From Dokdonella fugitiva (GTDB taxonomy: Bacteria > Pseudomonadota > Gammaproteobacteria > Xanthomonadales > Rhodanobacteraceae): 64,000 nt of DNA. Positions 27,907-36,445 of this stretch are shown in pieces. The stretch is from assembly GCF_004342425.1 (NCBI RefSeq), contig NZ_SLWQ01000002.1, positions 434,001-498,000 on the forward strand. Direction: 5' to 3'. A program made the translations under genes and the position numbers. A model generated the notes under the pieces. It had not been told where the DNA came from. It searched no databases and saw only the letters and a program-made list of their open reading frames with translations. Positions within the stretch are counted from its first letter, which is position 1. Each line of letters opens with the position of its first letter.

Positions 27907-30216
27907 CTACAGCGGATCGAAGCCGTCGTCGAAGATCACGTCGTCGCCTTCGACGCCGAGCGTGATGCCGTCGAACCAGCCCGTCGCCGAGTTGTTGGGC
28001 GGCGCCGCGGTACCGTTGTCGACGACGCGCAGCAGGATCGTGATCGAGCTGTTGTGGGTCCAGTCGGACTCCGCCAGGTCGATCACCGCGGGATTCGCCG
28101 GCCGCACGAACGATCCGCTCGCCGACAGGAAATGCGTGCCGGACGCATCGGCCATGCCGGCATTGCACGCTTCACCGCCGTCGCGCCGCAGTTCCCATCG
28201 CAGCGACGTGCCGTCGCGCATCGCGCCGGAACCGCCACCGCGCCCCCAGCCGTTGAGGAGGTAGCGTCCCGGTCCGGGCAGGTGGATGCACTGCGCGGCG
28301 CCGTAGACCTCGAAACCGGGGAAATCGCTGAGCGTGACCTTGATCGAACCCGATCCTGCGGCGCCGGTCGCGTTCTGGGTGCCGTCCCGGGAGGTCGTGC
28401 CGGGCGTGACTTCGTCCCACAGGTTGAGGTCGATGTCGAATTCGCCATTCAACACCAGCGGCAGCAGCGCCTGGCGTTCGTACGCGCCGAGGTCCGCGGT
28501 TCCCATCCGGTTGGCCTTGATCGGCAGGTCGACCGCGCGCGCCCGGCCCTCGAGATCGGGGCCGGCACCGCTCGAGGCGAAGTCCACCGCCGGCGATGCG
28601 GCGCGCAGGTGGTAGTCGCCGCGCACGGGATCGACGAAGCGCGGGTCCGCCTCGAGCACATACGGCGTGTTGCCGCCGTCGAGCGAACCGCGTTCGCTCG
28701 TGACCACGTTCTGCGACGTCGACGATCCGCCCGAGTGGTGCAGGGAGGTGCGGCCCGGCTGCCAGAGGATCGAGCGCTGCATCTGGAAGTCGCCGTCGAT
28801 GTCGAGGACCTGCGCCGCGCCGACGACGTTGCCGGTGATGGTCGAGCTCTCGATCGTGACGCCGGCGCCGTCCGACGCGCTGACGACGTTGCCGCTGAGC
28901 ACGTTGCCGGCGACCAGCGAGTTGAAGATCGTCGCGGCATCGCCGCGCGAGCGGATCAGGTGCCGGCCATGGTTGTCGTGGACGTCGGCCGAGCCGAGAT
29001 GGAACTCGTTGCGGTCCTCGACCGCGACCAGTGGATTGTCGACCGGGGTACCGTTCCCGTCCTGGACCACATTACCCGCGACCACCGAGCACGGCCGGCC
29101 CACCGGGCACGGCAGCTCGCCGGGCATCGGGGGCTCGTCGTCGTTGAGGAACACCGCGCTGTAGCCGACCGGGAACGCGCCGCCGGTTTCCTGCACCCAC
29201 GCGATCGGCGCATGCGCCGACGCGTTGTCGACGATGTCGACGCCGCGCAGGTACGCTGCCGCGGCATAGCCGATCAGAAAACCGCCGCGGTCCTCCGCGT
29301 ACAGATAGAGCGCGCCGCCGCCCTCGGAGGCGAAGTTGCCCTGCAGCTTGCTGCGTTGGTCGTACGACGTGCTGAACATGCGCAGCGTCGCGAAGCCATC
29401 GTCGCCCGCGTACACGCAGATGCCCCCGCCGCGGCGCGCGGTGTTCGATGCGATCGGGCCGGTCTGGTTGAAACCGCTGCTGCCGATCCGGGCATGACCA
29501 TCGATCGAGCCGCCGTACAGGAACAGCCCGCCGCCACGCCCGCCGACCACCTGGCCGCCGACGACGGTGCCCGTCGCCTCGTTGAGGTAGATGAGGCTGT
29601 CCGGCTCGATCATCGTCATTTCGAGTCCGGCCGCCCAGACGCCGCCACCGTCGTAGCGCGCGGTGTTGTTGCTGATCCACACGTGTTCGCCGATCACGAG
29701 TCCGGCATTGCTGCCGGTGCCGGCGGCGCGGATGCCGCCGCCGCTGCCGCCGCTGTTGCCGGTGATGTCGCTGAAGCGGATTTCGAGGATGCCGTCGCCG
29801 CGGAAATCGACGCCGCCGCCGTCCGATCCGTCCTCGTCGCCGCCGCGGATCGCGAGGTAGGCGAGCTTCACGCGTGCGCCGGTGTTGGCCGTGATGCGCA
29901 AAACCGGCTCGGCCGCCCCGCCACTGCCGTCGATCGTCGTGTAACTGCCATTGCCCGCCGACTGCGCGCAATCGGCGAATCCGCCGGCGAGTTCGACCTC
30001 CTGGCTCGTCGTGAAGGCGATCGCCTGCGCCGTGTACGACTGGTTGTAGGCGATGTGGATCACGTCCGGGCCGGGATGGCTCTCCGCGGCGGCGAGTGCA
30101 GCCGGGATCGTGGTGTGCGTGCAGCTGCCGTCGGCGCCGACCGAGTACACGGCCGCGCGCGCCGAGCCGAACGACAGGATCGATGCGGACAGGACAAGAA
30201 CGAAACGGAGGATCAT
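27907..30216 (-). CDS. Secreted beta-helix-like protein with IFDDGFD tail, last gene of the sigma-kinase cluster
   Basis: A 769-residue exported protein of unknown function. A signal peptide (to about 21) is followed by YSVGADGSCTHTTIPAALAAA, the start typical of parallel beta-helix proteins, then N/G-rich ladder repeats (DITGNSGGSGGG, WISNNTARYDGGG, STITGNVVG) and a C-terminal beta-sandwich-like region (FDIDLNLWDEV, GPGRYLLNGWGRGG). It ends DVIFDDGFDPL. Six or more Cys suggest disulfides. ATG 30216 is preceded by GGGAG at 7 nt, partly inside a strong hairpin; an ATG at 30246 lies within the hairpin itself. It lies 90 bp downstream of the kinase. Confidence 0.8.
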   Translation of the reverse strand: MILRFVLVLSASILSFGSARAAVYSVGADGSCTHTTIPAALAAAESHPGPDVIHIAYNQSYTAQAIAFTTSQEVELAGGFADCAQSAGNGSYTTIDGSGGAAEPVLRITANTGARVKLAYLAIRGGDEDGSDGGGVDFRGDGILEIRFSDITGNSGGSGGGIRAAGTGSNAGLVIGEHVWISNNTARYDGGGVWAAGLEMTMIEPDSLIYLNEATGTVVGGQVVGGRGGGLFLYGGSIDGHARIGSSGFNQTGPIASNTARRGGGICVYAGDDGFATLRMFSTSYDQRSKLQGNFASEGGGALYLYAEDRGGFLIGYAAAAYLRGVDIVDNASAHAPIAWVQETGGAFPVGYSAVFLNDDEPPMPGELPCPVGRPCSVVAGNVVQDGNGTPVDNPLVAVEDRNEFHLGSADVHDNHGRHLIRSRGDAATIFNSLVAGNVLSGNVVSASDGAGVTIESSTITGNVVGAAQVLDIDGDFQMQRSILWQPGRTSLHHSGGSSTSQNVVTSERGSLDGGNTPYVLEADPRFVDPVRGDYHLRAASPAVDFASSGAGPDLEGRARAVDLPIKANRMGTADLGAYERQALLPLVLNGEFDIDLNLWDEVTPGTTSRDGTQNATGAAGSGSIKVTLSDFPGFEVYGAAQCIHLPGPGRYLLNGWGRGGGSGAMRDGTSLRWELRRDGGEACNAGMADASGTHFLSASGSFVRPANPAVIDLAESDWTHNSSITILLRVVDNGTAAPPNNSATGWFDGITLGVEGDDVIFDDGFDPL

Positions 30217-30225
30217 GGACGGGCT

Positions 30226-30252
30226 CCCGGGATGCCACCTTGGCATCCCGGG
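30226..30252 (-). promoter_or_regulatory. 12-bp perfect hairpin covering the ribosome binding site
   Basis: Arms CCCGGGATGCCA and TGGCATCCCGGG pair perfectly with a 3-nt loop. On the transcript the 3' arm ends in GGG, which continues into AG, so the GGGAG Shine-Dalgarno of the beta-helix gene is half buried. It could attenuate translation, or end the kinase transcript. No T-run follows. Confidence 0.65.
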
Positions 30253-30306
30253 TAACGCCGCCCGGGCGGCGCGCCTGCCACGTGCGCCCAGCGAGCCGCA
30301 CCGCCG

Positions 30307-33063
30307 TCAACCGCCGCGGGCGATGCGCTCGAGTTCCGCCGGCAGCGCAGGGTCGAGCAACCGCGGTCGCGGCTCGATCGCGAGCGCCTCGACCGCCGCC
30401 GCGCGCGCTTCGTCGTGGCGGCGCGCACGGGAGAGTGCACGCGCCTGCAGCGCGAGCATCGCGAACAGCGTCGACTTCTCGTCCGGCGAGCGCTCCTTCT
30501 GCGCCGTGACCACCGCATTCGCGAGCTCCAGCGCCTCGGCGTTGCGGCCGAGCGCGAACAGCGCCTGCGCGCGCTGGAAGCGCGCATAGATCGCGTCCTT
30601 CGACGCGGCGCTGCCGTTGCGCGTCGCGATCGCGAGCAGCTCGTCGGTGGTCGCCAGCGCTTCGGCGTGGCGCCCCTGGGCGACCTGCGCGCGCGCGAGG
30701 AAGCCGAGGGGACCGACCAGCTGCGCGCTGCCGTCGCCGGTCAGCTCGCGCTGCATCGCGACCGCTTCGACGGCGCGCGCGCGCGCGCCATCGAAGTCGC
30801 CGGCGCCCGCGAGCACCTGCGACAGCGAGCCGAACAGGCGCGGGCAGACATTGTGACGGATGCGTTCGCGCCGGCAGACGGCGACGCCCTCCTCGAACGC
30901 CGCGCGCGCCTCGTCGCGGCGCAGCTGCCCCGAACGCAGGCGGCCGAGCGCGGCGATCGAGTTGAGCGTGTCCGGGTGCGCATCGCCGAACAGCGCGCGG
31001 CGCATCGCGAGCGCACGCAGCACGTAGGGCTCGGCGTCGTCGTAACGCGCCTTGGCGACGAGGAAGCTGCCGTAGGTGCCGATCGCCCACGCGGTATCCG
31101 GATGCGGCCGCACGTACAGACGCTCGGCCAGCGCGATCGCCTCGCGATAGGCGGCATCGGCGCGCGCGAGGTCGCCGGTCATTTCCGCGGCGAGGCTGAT
31201 CGACGACCACAGGGCGAGCGCGTCGCGCGACGCCTCGCGTGGCCGCGCGGTCCAGCGCGCCCACGCCGCATCGGCGAGCGCGAGTCCCTGCGCGAACCGC
31301 TGGGCGTCGACGAGGATGCGCATGTGCGCGACGTCGACGTGCAGCAGCAGCGCGTCGCTACCGTCGCCGACCCGCTCGGCGACGGCGCGCGCATCGGCGA
31401 CGACCGCGAGCGCATCGTCGCCGCGGTTCGCCGCGGAGAGTGCGTCCACCAGCACGAGCAGCGTTTCCACCGCGTCCGCGCCGCCTTCGGCGACGAGCGG
31501 CGCGCGCAGCGGCGCCAGCAAGGCGATCGCCTCGTCCTGTCGCGCCTGCGCGACCAGCGCGGATGCGCGCAGCACGCGCGCGCGGCGGGCCTCGGGCGCG
31601 GACGGCGACAGGCGGTCGATGTCCGGCAGCGCCCGGTCGAGCAGCGCGTGCTCGCGCTCGTACGCGCCAATCGCGCCGCTCACCTTCGCGAGCGTCAGCA
31701 GCAGGTCGGCGCGGGCGTCGGCGGCGAGCGCGGCATCACGCAGCACCTTCGCACCGGCGTCGTCGACGAGTTGCTCGACCGTCGGCCGGCGCTCGCGCGG
31801 CAGGTCCGGCTGCGCCGCCTCGAACAGCGAGACGAGGAAGTCGCGCACCGTCTCGGCCCGCTGCGTCTGCCGGTTCGCGCGGGCCGCCTCGTCGTGCGCG
31901 ACGCGCGCCTGCCACAGCGCGACGCCGAGCGCGCCGACCAACGCGGCGAGGAATGCGCAGGTCGCGGCGACCGCGCCGCGATGGCGCGCGACGAAGCGGC
32001 GCAGGCGGTAGCGGCGCGTCTGCGGCCGCGCATGCACGGGCCGGCCCTCGAGCACGCGGCGGATCTCCTCGGCGAGCTCGCCCGCCGACGCGTAGCGTCG
32101 CGCCGGGTCCGGCTCGGTCGCCTTGGCGACGATCGCGCCGAGGTCGCCGCCGATGCGCGGCCGGGTCGGCGTGGCGGCATCGTTGCGCGCGCCGGCATGC
32201 GAGCCGCCGGATGCGGCGCCGCCACCGCGCTCGCCGGTCAGGAGTTCGCCGAGCACGATGCCGAGCGCATGCACGTCGGTGGCGGTCGTGATCGCGCCGC
32301 CGTCGATTTGTTCGGGCGCGGCGTACGCGGGCGTGAACGCAGGCAGCACGGTCGCGTCCGGCCCGGTTTCGTCGGCGAGCAGCTTGGCGATGCCGAAATC
32401 GAGCAGCTTGACCTCGCCGTCGGCGGTGACGAGCACGTTCGACGGCTTGAGGTCGCGATGCACGATCAAGGCGCGGTGCGCGGCATCGACGGCGCGGCAC
32501 ACCGTCGCGAACAGCTGCAGCCGCTCGCGCGCGGCCAGCCCACGCGCCTGCGCATGCTCGGTGATCGGCACGCCGTCGACGAGCTCGAGCGCGATGTAGG
32601 CGAGCCCCCCGGGCGCGACCCCGCCTTCGATCATGCGCGCGATGTTCGGATGCTGCAGGCGCAACAGCACGCGCTGTTCGCGGGCGAAGCGGCGCCTTGC
32701 CTCGGGCGACAGCAGGCTTTGGCGCAGCAGCTTGAGGGCGGCGTGCTGGGTCGCGCCATCGAACACGCGATGCGCCTCGAACACCGTCGAGGAACCGCCC
32801 TCGCCGATCACGCGCACGATCTCGAACGGACCGATGCGGCTGCCGGCCGGCGGCGCCGCCGGCTCGTCGCCGATCTCGTGCGCGAGGCACGCGAGCCGGC
32901 GTGGCGACACCGGCTCGCCGTCGGCCGCGTCCGCGCGCAGCAGCGCCTCGACGCGCGCGCGCAACGCCGCGTCCGGGCAATGCGCGTCGAGGAACGACGC
33001 GCGCTCGGCCGGAGCGAGCGCGACGGCGGACTCGAACAGGTCGCGCAGGTTCGTCGTCGACAT
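30307..33063 (-). CDS. Ser/Thr protein kinase with membrane span and TPR-like C-terminus (PknS-type partner of ECF43)
   Basis: A 918-residue kinase. Kinase domain about 79-345 with P-loop GEGGSSTV, Lys in ALKLL, catalytic HRDLKPSN (202-209), DFG (222-224) and APE. One membrane span at about 363-385, then roughly 530 residues of Ala/Leu-rich TPR-like repeats (AEPYVLRALAMRRALFGDAHPDTLNSIAALG) on the periplasmic side. Start ATG 33063 is preferred over a TTG at 33078. It follows the ECF sigma gene by 30 bp. In Xanthomonas citri and Vibrio such kinases phosphorylate their ECF43 partner; same role inferred here. Confidence 0.92.
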   Translation of the reverse strand: MSTTNLRDLFESAVALAPAERASFLDAHCPDAALRARVEALLRADAADGEPVSPRRLACLAHEIGDEPAAPPAGSRIGPFEIVRVIGEGGSSTVFEAHRVFDGATQHAALKLLRQSLLSPEARRRFAREQRVLLRLQHPNIARMIEGGVAPGGLAYIALELVDGVPITEHAQARGLAARERLQLFATVCRAVDAAHRALIVHRDLKPSNVLVTADGEVKLLDFGIAKLLADETGPDATVLPAFTPAYAAPEQIDGGAITTATDVHALGIVLGELLTGERGGGAASGGSHAGARNDAATPTRPRIGGDLGAIVAKATEPDPARRYASAGELAEEIRRVLEGRPVHARPQTRRYRLRRFVARHRGAVAATCAFLAALVGALGVALWQARVAHDEAARANRQTQRAETVRDFLVSLFEAAQPDLPRERRPTVEQLVDDAGAKVLRDAALAADARADLLLTLAKVSGAIGAYEREHALLDRALPDIDRLSPSAPEARRARVLRASALVAQARQDEAIALLAPLRAPLVAEGGADAVETLLVLVDALSAANRGDDALAVVADARAVAERVGDGSDALLLHVDVAHMRILVDAQRFAQGLALADAAWARWTARPREASRDALALWSSISLAAEMTGDLARADAAYREAIALAERLYVRPHPDTAWAIGTYGSFLVAKARYDDAEPYVLRALAMRRALFGDAHPDTLNSIAALGRLRSGQLRRDEARAAFEEGVAVCRRERIRHNVCPRLFGSLSQVLAGAGDFDGARARAVEAVAMQRELTGDGSAQLVGPLGFLARAQVAQGRHAEALATTDELLAIATRNGSAASKDAIYARFQRAQALFALGRNAEALELANAVVTAQKERSPDEKSTLFAMLALQARALSRARRHDEARAAAVEALAIEPRPRLLDPALPAELERIARGG

Positions 33064-33093
33064 GGTCGCTAGGGACAACGCCGGATCGCGCGC

Positions 33094-33660
33094 TCACGCG
33101 CCATCGTCGGCCGCATCCGGCTCGCCGAGCTCGCTCTTGAGGAAGGCGCGCGCGAAGCGCCAGTCGCGCGCGATCGTGCGCACGCCGATCCCGAGCGCTT
33201 CGGCGGCCTGCGCGTGGTCGAGCCCGGCGAAGCAGACGAGTTCGACCACGCGCGCGGCCCGTGCGTCGACCGCCTCGAGCCGCTTCAGCGCATCGTCGAG
33301 TTCGAGCGCCTGCTCGGCACTGTCGAGCGCGAGTCGGCCGTCGCTGCCGGTCAGGGTCGTGCGCACCCACTCGCCACCGGCGCGCTGGCGCAGCCGACCG
33401 CGCGCGCGGTCGGCCAGCAGATGGCGCATCGCGCGCGCGGCGTAGGCGAAGAACTGCTGCGGGTGGGCGAACACGAGCTCGCGGCCACGCCCACCGATGC
33501 GCAGGTACAGCTCGTGCACGAGGGCGGTCGCGTCGAGCGTGTGCCGGCCCGCGCCGAGCTGGCGCCCGGCCATCGCCTTCAGGCGATCGTAGACCTGCCG
33601 GAACAGCGCGTCCGTCTCGAGTCCCGCGGGTTCGCCATCCTGCTGCACGGGCGTCGCCAT
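33094..33660 (-). CDS. ECF43-like sigma factor (kinase-controlled)
   Basis: A 188-residue ECF-type sigma factor: region 2 (about 20-90) with TLDATALVHELYLRI and HPQQFFAYAARAMRHLLADRARGRLRQ, region 4 (about 125-180) with LDHAQAAEALGIGVRTIARDWRFARAFL. This fits the TIGR02999/ECF43 group, which lacks the acidic residues of region 2.2 and is activated by threonine phosphorylation. Thr41 and Thr45 in the HTLDATALVHE stretch are candidate sites. No anti-sigma gene is present; the adjacent kinase takes that place. Confidence 0.9.
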   Translation of the reverse strand: MATPVQQDGEPAGLETDALFRQVYDRLKAMAGRQLGAGRHTLDATALVHELYLRIGGRGRELVFAHPQQFFAYAARAMRHLLADRARGRLRQRAGGEWVRTTLTGSDGRLALDSAEQALELDDALKRLEAVDARAARVVELVCFAGLDHAQAAEALGIGVRTIARDWRFARAFLKSELGEPDAADDGA

Positions 33661-33746
33661 CGATTGCGTCGATGCAGTCTAGCGCAGCCGCGACGCCGGC
33701 CGCGCGAGGGCGCCGGCATCCGGGGTGGAGCCGCCCGGGGCGCGGA

Positions 33747-33818
33747 TTCGACCAAAGTCGAACGCGCGTTCCCGGCGCAATGCATTGACCGTTCCAGCGT
33801 GAAAGCCCACGCTGGAAC
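33747..33818. promoter_or_regulatory. Two inverted repeats in the sigma/cstA divergent spacer
   Basis: TTCGAC-CAAA-GTCGAA (33747-33762) and arms GTTCCAGCGTG (33791-33801) with CACGCTGGAAC (33808-33818) around a 6-nt loop. The second ends 27 bp before the cstA ATG and could be an operator or leader hairpin. Either could serve cstA or the sigma operon. Confidence 0.5.
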
Positions 33819-33845
33819 CATCGTCCGCCGTGCAGAACCGACACC

Positions 33846-35924
33846 ATGAACGTGGCCACCATCGCTCCCTCGAGTCCGCTCGCCAAGGCCGGCTGGGCCG
33901 CTCTCGCCATCGTCGGCGCGTTCTGCCTCGGCGTCGTCGCGCTGAGCCGCGGCGAGTCGATCAACGCGATCTGGCTGGTCGGCGCGGCTGCCGCGATCTT
34001 CCTTACCGCGCAGCGCTTCTACGCGCGCTTCATCGCCGACCGCGCACTGGCCCTCGACGCCACGCGCGCGACGCCCGCGGTGCGCCGCAACGACGGCCTC
34101 GACTACGTGCCGACCGACCGCTGGATCGTGTTCGGCCACCACTTCGCCGCGATCGCCGGCGCAGGCCCCCTGGTTGGCCCCGTGCTCGCGGCGCAGATGG
34201 GCTACCTGCCCGGCACCTTGTGGATCCTCGTCGGTGTCGTGCTCGCCGGCGCGGTGCAGGATTTCATGATCCTCGGGCTCTCGATCCGCCGCGACGGCCG
34301 TTCGCTCGGCGAGATGGTGCGCGCGGAGATGGGGCCTGCCGCCGGCGTCATCGCGATGATCGGCGTGCTCATGATCATGTTCATCATCCTCGCCGTGCTC
34401 GCGCTCGTCGTGGTCAAGGCGCTCGCGATCAGCCCGTGGGGCACGTTCACGGTCGCGATGACGATCCCGATCGCGCTGCTGATGGGCCTGTACCTGCGCT
34501 TCCTGCGCCCGGGCCGCGTGCTCGAGGTGTCGGTGATCGGCCTCGTGCTGCTGCTCGTCTCGATCTGGCTCGGCGGCATCGTCGCGCACGATCCGGCATG
34601 GGCGAAGGCATTCACGTTCGACGGCAAGGCGCTCGCCTGGATGCTCATCGCCTACGGCTTCTGCGCCGCAGCGATGCCGGTCTGGCTGCTGCTCGCGCCC
34701 CGCGACTACCTCAGCACGTTCCTCAAGATCGGCACGATCCTGCTGCTCGCGGTCGGCATCGTGTTCGCGATGCCGGAGCTCAGGATGCCGGCGCTCACGA
34801 AGTTCATCGACGGCACCGGGCCGGTGTTCGCCGGCACGCTGTTCCCGTTCCTGTTCATCACGATCGCCTGCGGCGCGGTGTCCGGCTGGCACTCGCTGAT
34901 CTCCTCCGGCACGACGCCCAAGCTCATCGCCAGCGAAGCCGACGCTCCGCTGGTCGGCTACGGCGCGATGCTGATGGAAGCGTTCGTCGCGGTGATGGCG
35001 CTGATCGCCGCATGCGTGCTGCAGCCGGGCGTGTATTTCGCGATGAATGCGCCGGCCGCGCTGATCGGCACGTCGGTCGAGAGCGCCGCGCAGGCGATCA
35101 CCAACCTCGGTTTCGTCGTCACCCCCGAACTGCTCGCGCAGACCGCGAAGGACATCGGCGAAACGAGCATCCTCTCGCGCGCCGGCGGCGCACCGACGCT
35201 CGCGGTCGGCATGGCGCAGATCCTCCACGGCCTCGTGCCGGGCGAAGGCATGATGGCGTTCTGGTACCACTACGCGATCCTGTTCGAGGCGCTGTTCATC
35301 CTCACCACGGTCGACGCCGGCACGCGCGTGGGCCGCTTCATGATCCAGGAACTCGCCGGCCTCGCCGTGCCGTCGCTGAAGAAGACCGAGTCGTGGGCGG
35401 CGAACCTCGTCGCCACCGCGCTCTGCGTCGCCTGCTGGGGTTACTTCCTCTACCAGGGCGTGGTCGACCCGCTCGGCGGCATCAACACGCTGTGGCCGCT
35501 GTTCGGCATCGCCAACCAGATGCTCGCCGCGATCGCGCTGATCTTCGCCTGCGTGTGCCTGGTCAAGCTCAAGCGCGAGAAGTACCTGTGGATCCCGCTG
35601 CTGCCGACGGCCTGGCTCGTCGTCTGCACCGTCACCGCCGGCTGGCAGAAGGCGTTCGGCGCCGACCCGAAGATCAGCTTCACCGCGCACGCATCGAAGT
35701 TCCAGGCCGCGCTCGACGCGAACCAGGTGCTCGCACCGGCGAAGACGCTGGACGACATGCATCGCATCGTCTTCAACGACTACGTCGACGCGACGCTCGC
35801 CGCCGCGTTCACCACGCTCGTGGTCGTGATGATCATCTTCGGCGTGCGCGCCGCGCTCGCCGCGCGGCGCTCGCCGACGCCGACCGCACAGGAGACGCCA
35901 CGGGTGGCCCTGGCCGGCACCTGA
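33846..35924 (+). CDS. cstA: Carbon starvation protein CstA family transporter
   Basis: A 692-residue inner-membrane protein with about sixteen predicted spans. CstA hallmarks are present: RRNDGLDYVPTDRWIVFGHHFAAIAGAGPLVGPVLAAQMGYLPG, VQDFMILGLSIRRDGRSLGEM, SGWHSLISSGTTPKLI and TTVDAGTRVGRFMIQE. The family takes up pyruvate and peptides in starvation. The small partner protein (ybdD-like) is encoded 110 bp beyond its stop but on the opposite strand. Confidence 0.95.
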   Translation: MNVATIAPSSPLAKAGWAALAIVGAFCLGVVALSRGESINAIWLVGAAAAIFLTAQRFYARFIADRALALDATRATPAVRRNDGLDYVPTDRWIVFGHHFAAIAGAGPLVGPVLAAQMGYLPGTLWILVGVVLAGAVQDFMILGLSIRRDGRSLGEMVRAEMGPAAGVIAMIGVLMIMFIILAVLALVVVKALAISPWGTFTVAMTIPIALLMGLYLRFLRPGRVLEVSVIGLVLLLVSIWLGGIVAHDPAWAKAFTFDGKALAWMLIAYGFCAAAMPVWLLLAPRDYLSTFLKIGTILLLAVGIVFAMPELRMPALTKFIDGTGPVFAGTLFPFLFITIACGAVSGWHSLISSGTTPKLIASEADAPLVGYGAMLMEAFVAVMALIAACVLQPGVYFAMNAPAALIGTSVESAAQAITNLGFVVTPELLAQTAKDIGETSILSRAGGAPTLAVGMAQILHGLVPGEGMMAFWYHYAILFEALFILTTVDAGTRVGRFMIQELAGLAVPSLKKTESWAANLVATALCVACWGYFLYQGVVDPLGGINTLWPLFGIANQMLAAIALIFACVCLVKLKREKYLWIPLLPTAWLVVCTVTAGWQKAFGADPKISFTAHASKFQAALDANQVLAPAKTLDDMHRIVFNDYVDATLAAAFTTLVVVMIIFGVRAALAARRSPTPTAQETPRVALAGT

Positions 35925-35950
35925 GGCCGGCAACGTCCGGCGCAACGCGA

Positions 35951-36019
35951 CGTCATTCCCGCGAAAGCGGGAATGACGAATCGTACCGGTGTACCGCCAC
36001 CGACCCGGCCATGGCCGGG
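35951..36019. repeat. Double-hairpin dispersed element between cstA and ybdD
   Basis: CGTCATTCCCGC, GAAA tetraloop, GCGGGAATGACG (35951-35978, perfect 12-bp stem), then CCCGGCCATGGCCGGG (36004-36019). Both are commonly dispersed motifs in proteobacterial genomes. Lying between convergent stops (35924, 36035) it can act as terminator for both genes. Confidence 0.75.
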
Positions 36020-36034
36020 GACGACGTCGTTCGC

Positions 36035-36223
36035 TCAGCAGCAGCGTCCGCCGCCACCGCGATAGCGCGCTTCCTGGCGTTCGTTGAAGAACTCCGCATA
36101 CGTCGGGATCGGGCGCTCGGGATGGTGCTCGCGCAGGTGCGCGACGTAGGTGTCGTAGTCGGGAACGCCGATGATGCGCCGCGCCAGCTGCACCAGGTTG
36201 CGCCAGATTGCCTGCCCGTCCAT
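36035..36223 (-). CDS. YbdD/YjiX family small protein (CstA partner)
   Basis: A 62-residue protein with the family core IWRNLVQLARRIIGVPDYDTYVAHLREHHPERPIPTYAEFF and the C-terminal RYRGGGGRCC. YbdD/YjiX proteins accompany CstA/BtsT transporters. Here it faces cstA tail-to-tail, unlike the co-directional E. coli order, so the two are separately transcribed. The upstream DNA (36224-36445) is a divergent promoter region. Confidence 0.9.
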   Translation of the reverse strand: MDGQAIWRNLVQLARRIIGVPDYDTYVAHLREHHPERPIPTYAEFFNERQEARYRGGGGRCC

Positions 36224-36370
36224 CCGGAAAATCCCTCGTTGCGCCGGAATGTGATCGTCCGCCCGGAATGCGCCGTGCGCAAGTCGCCATTCGTCGACGC
36301 ACGGTGCCGAGCGGTCGATCGGGGCCACCGGGCGGCAGCGGGCGCGGGCCGTTTCCGGTGCAGGGGTCAC

Positions 36371-36397
36371 ATTATTCCGGGCTCGTGTCCGGATAAT
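36371..36397. promoter_or_regulatory. Inverted repeat with -10-like GATAAT
   Basis: ATTATTCCGG (36371-36380) and CCGGATAAT (36389-36397) form an inverted repeat (one extra T in the left arm). GATAAT at 36392-36397 could be the -10 of the gene at 36446. It lies between two divergent genes, so it may be an operator. Confidence 0.45.
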
Positions 36398-36445
36398 GGC
36401 GGCCACTGCGCCCCCTGATGCGCCGTCCCGAAACTCGCCAAGACC

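Noticed and set aside
35951..35978. Hairpin considered as part of a CRISPR or small RNA gene
   Set aside because: Single element of a common dispersed motif; no spacer series and no promoter.
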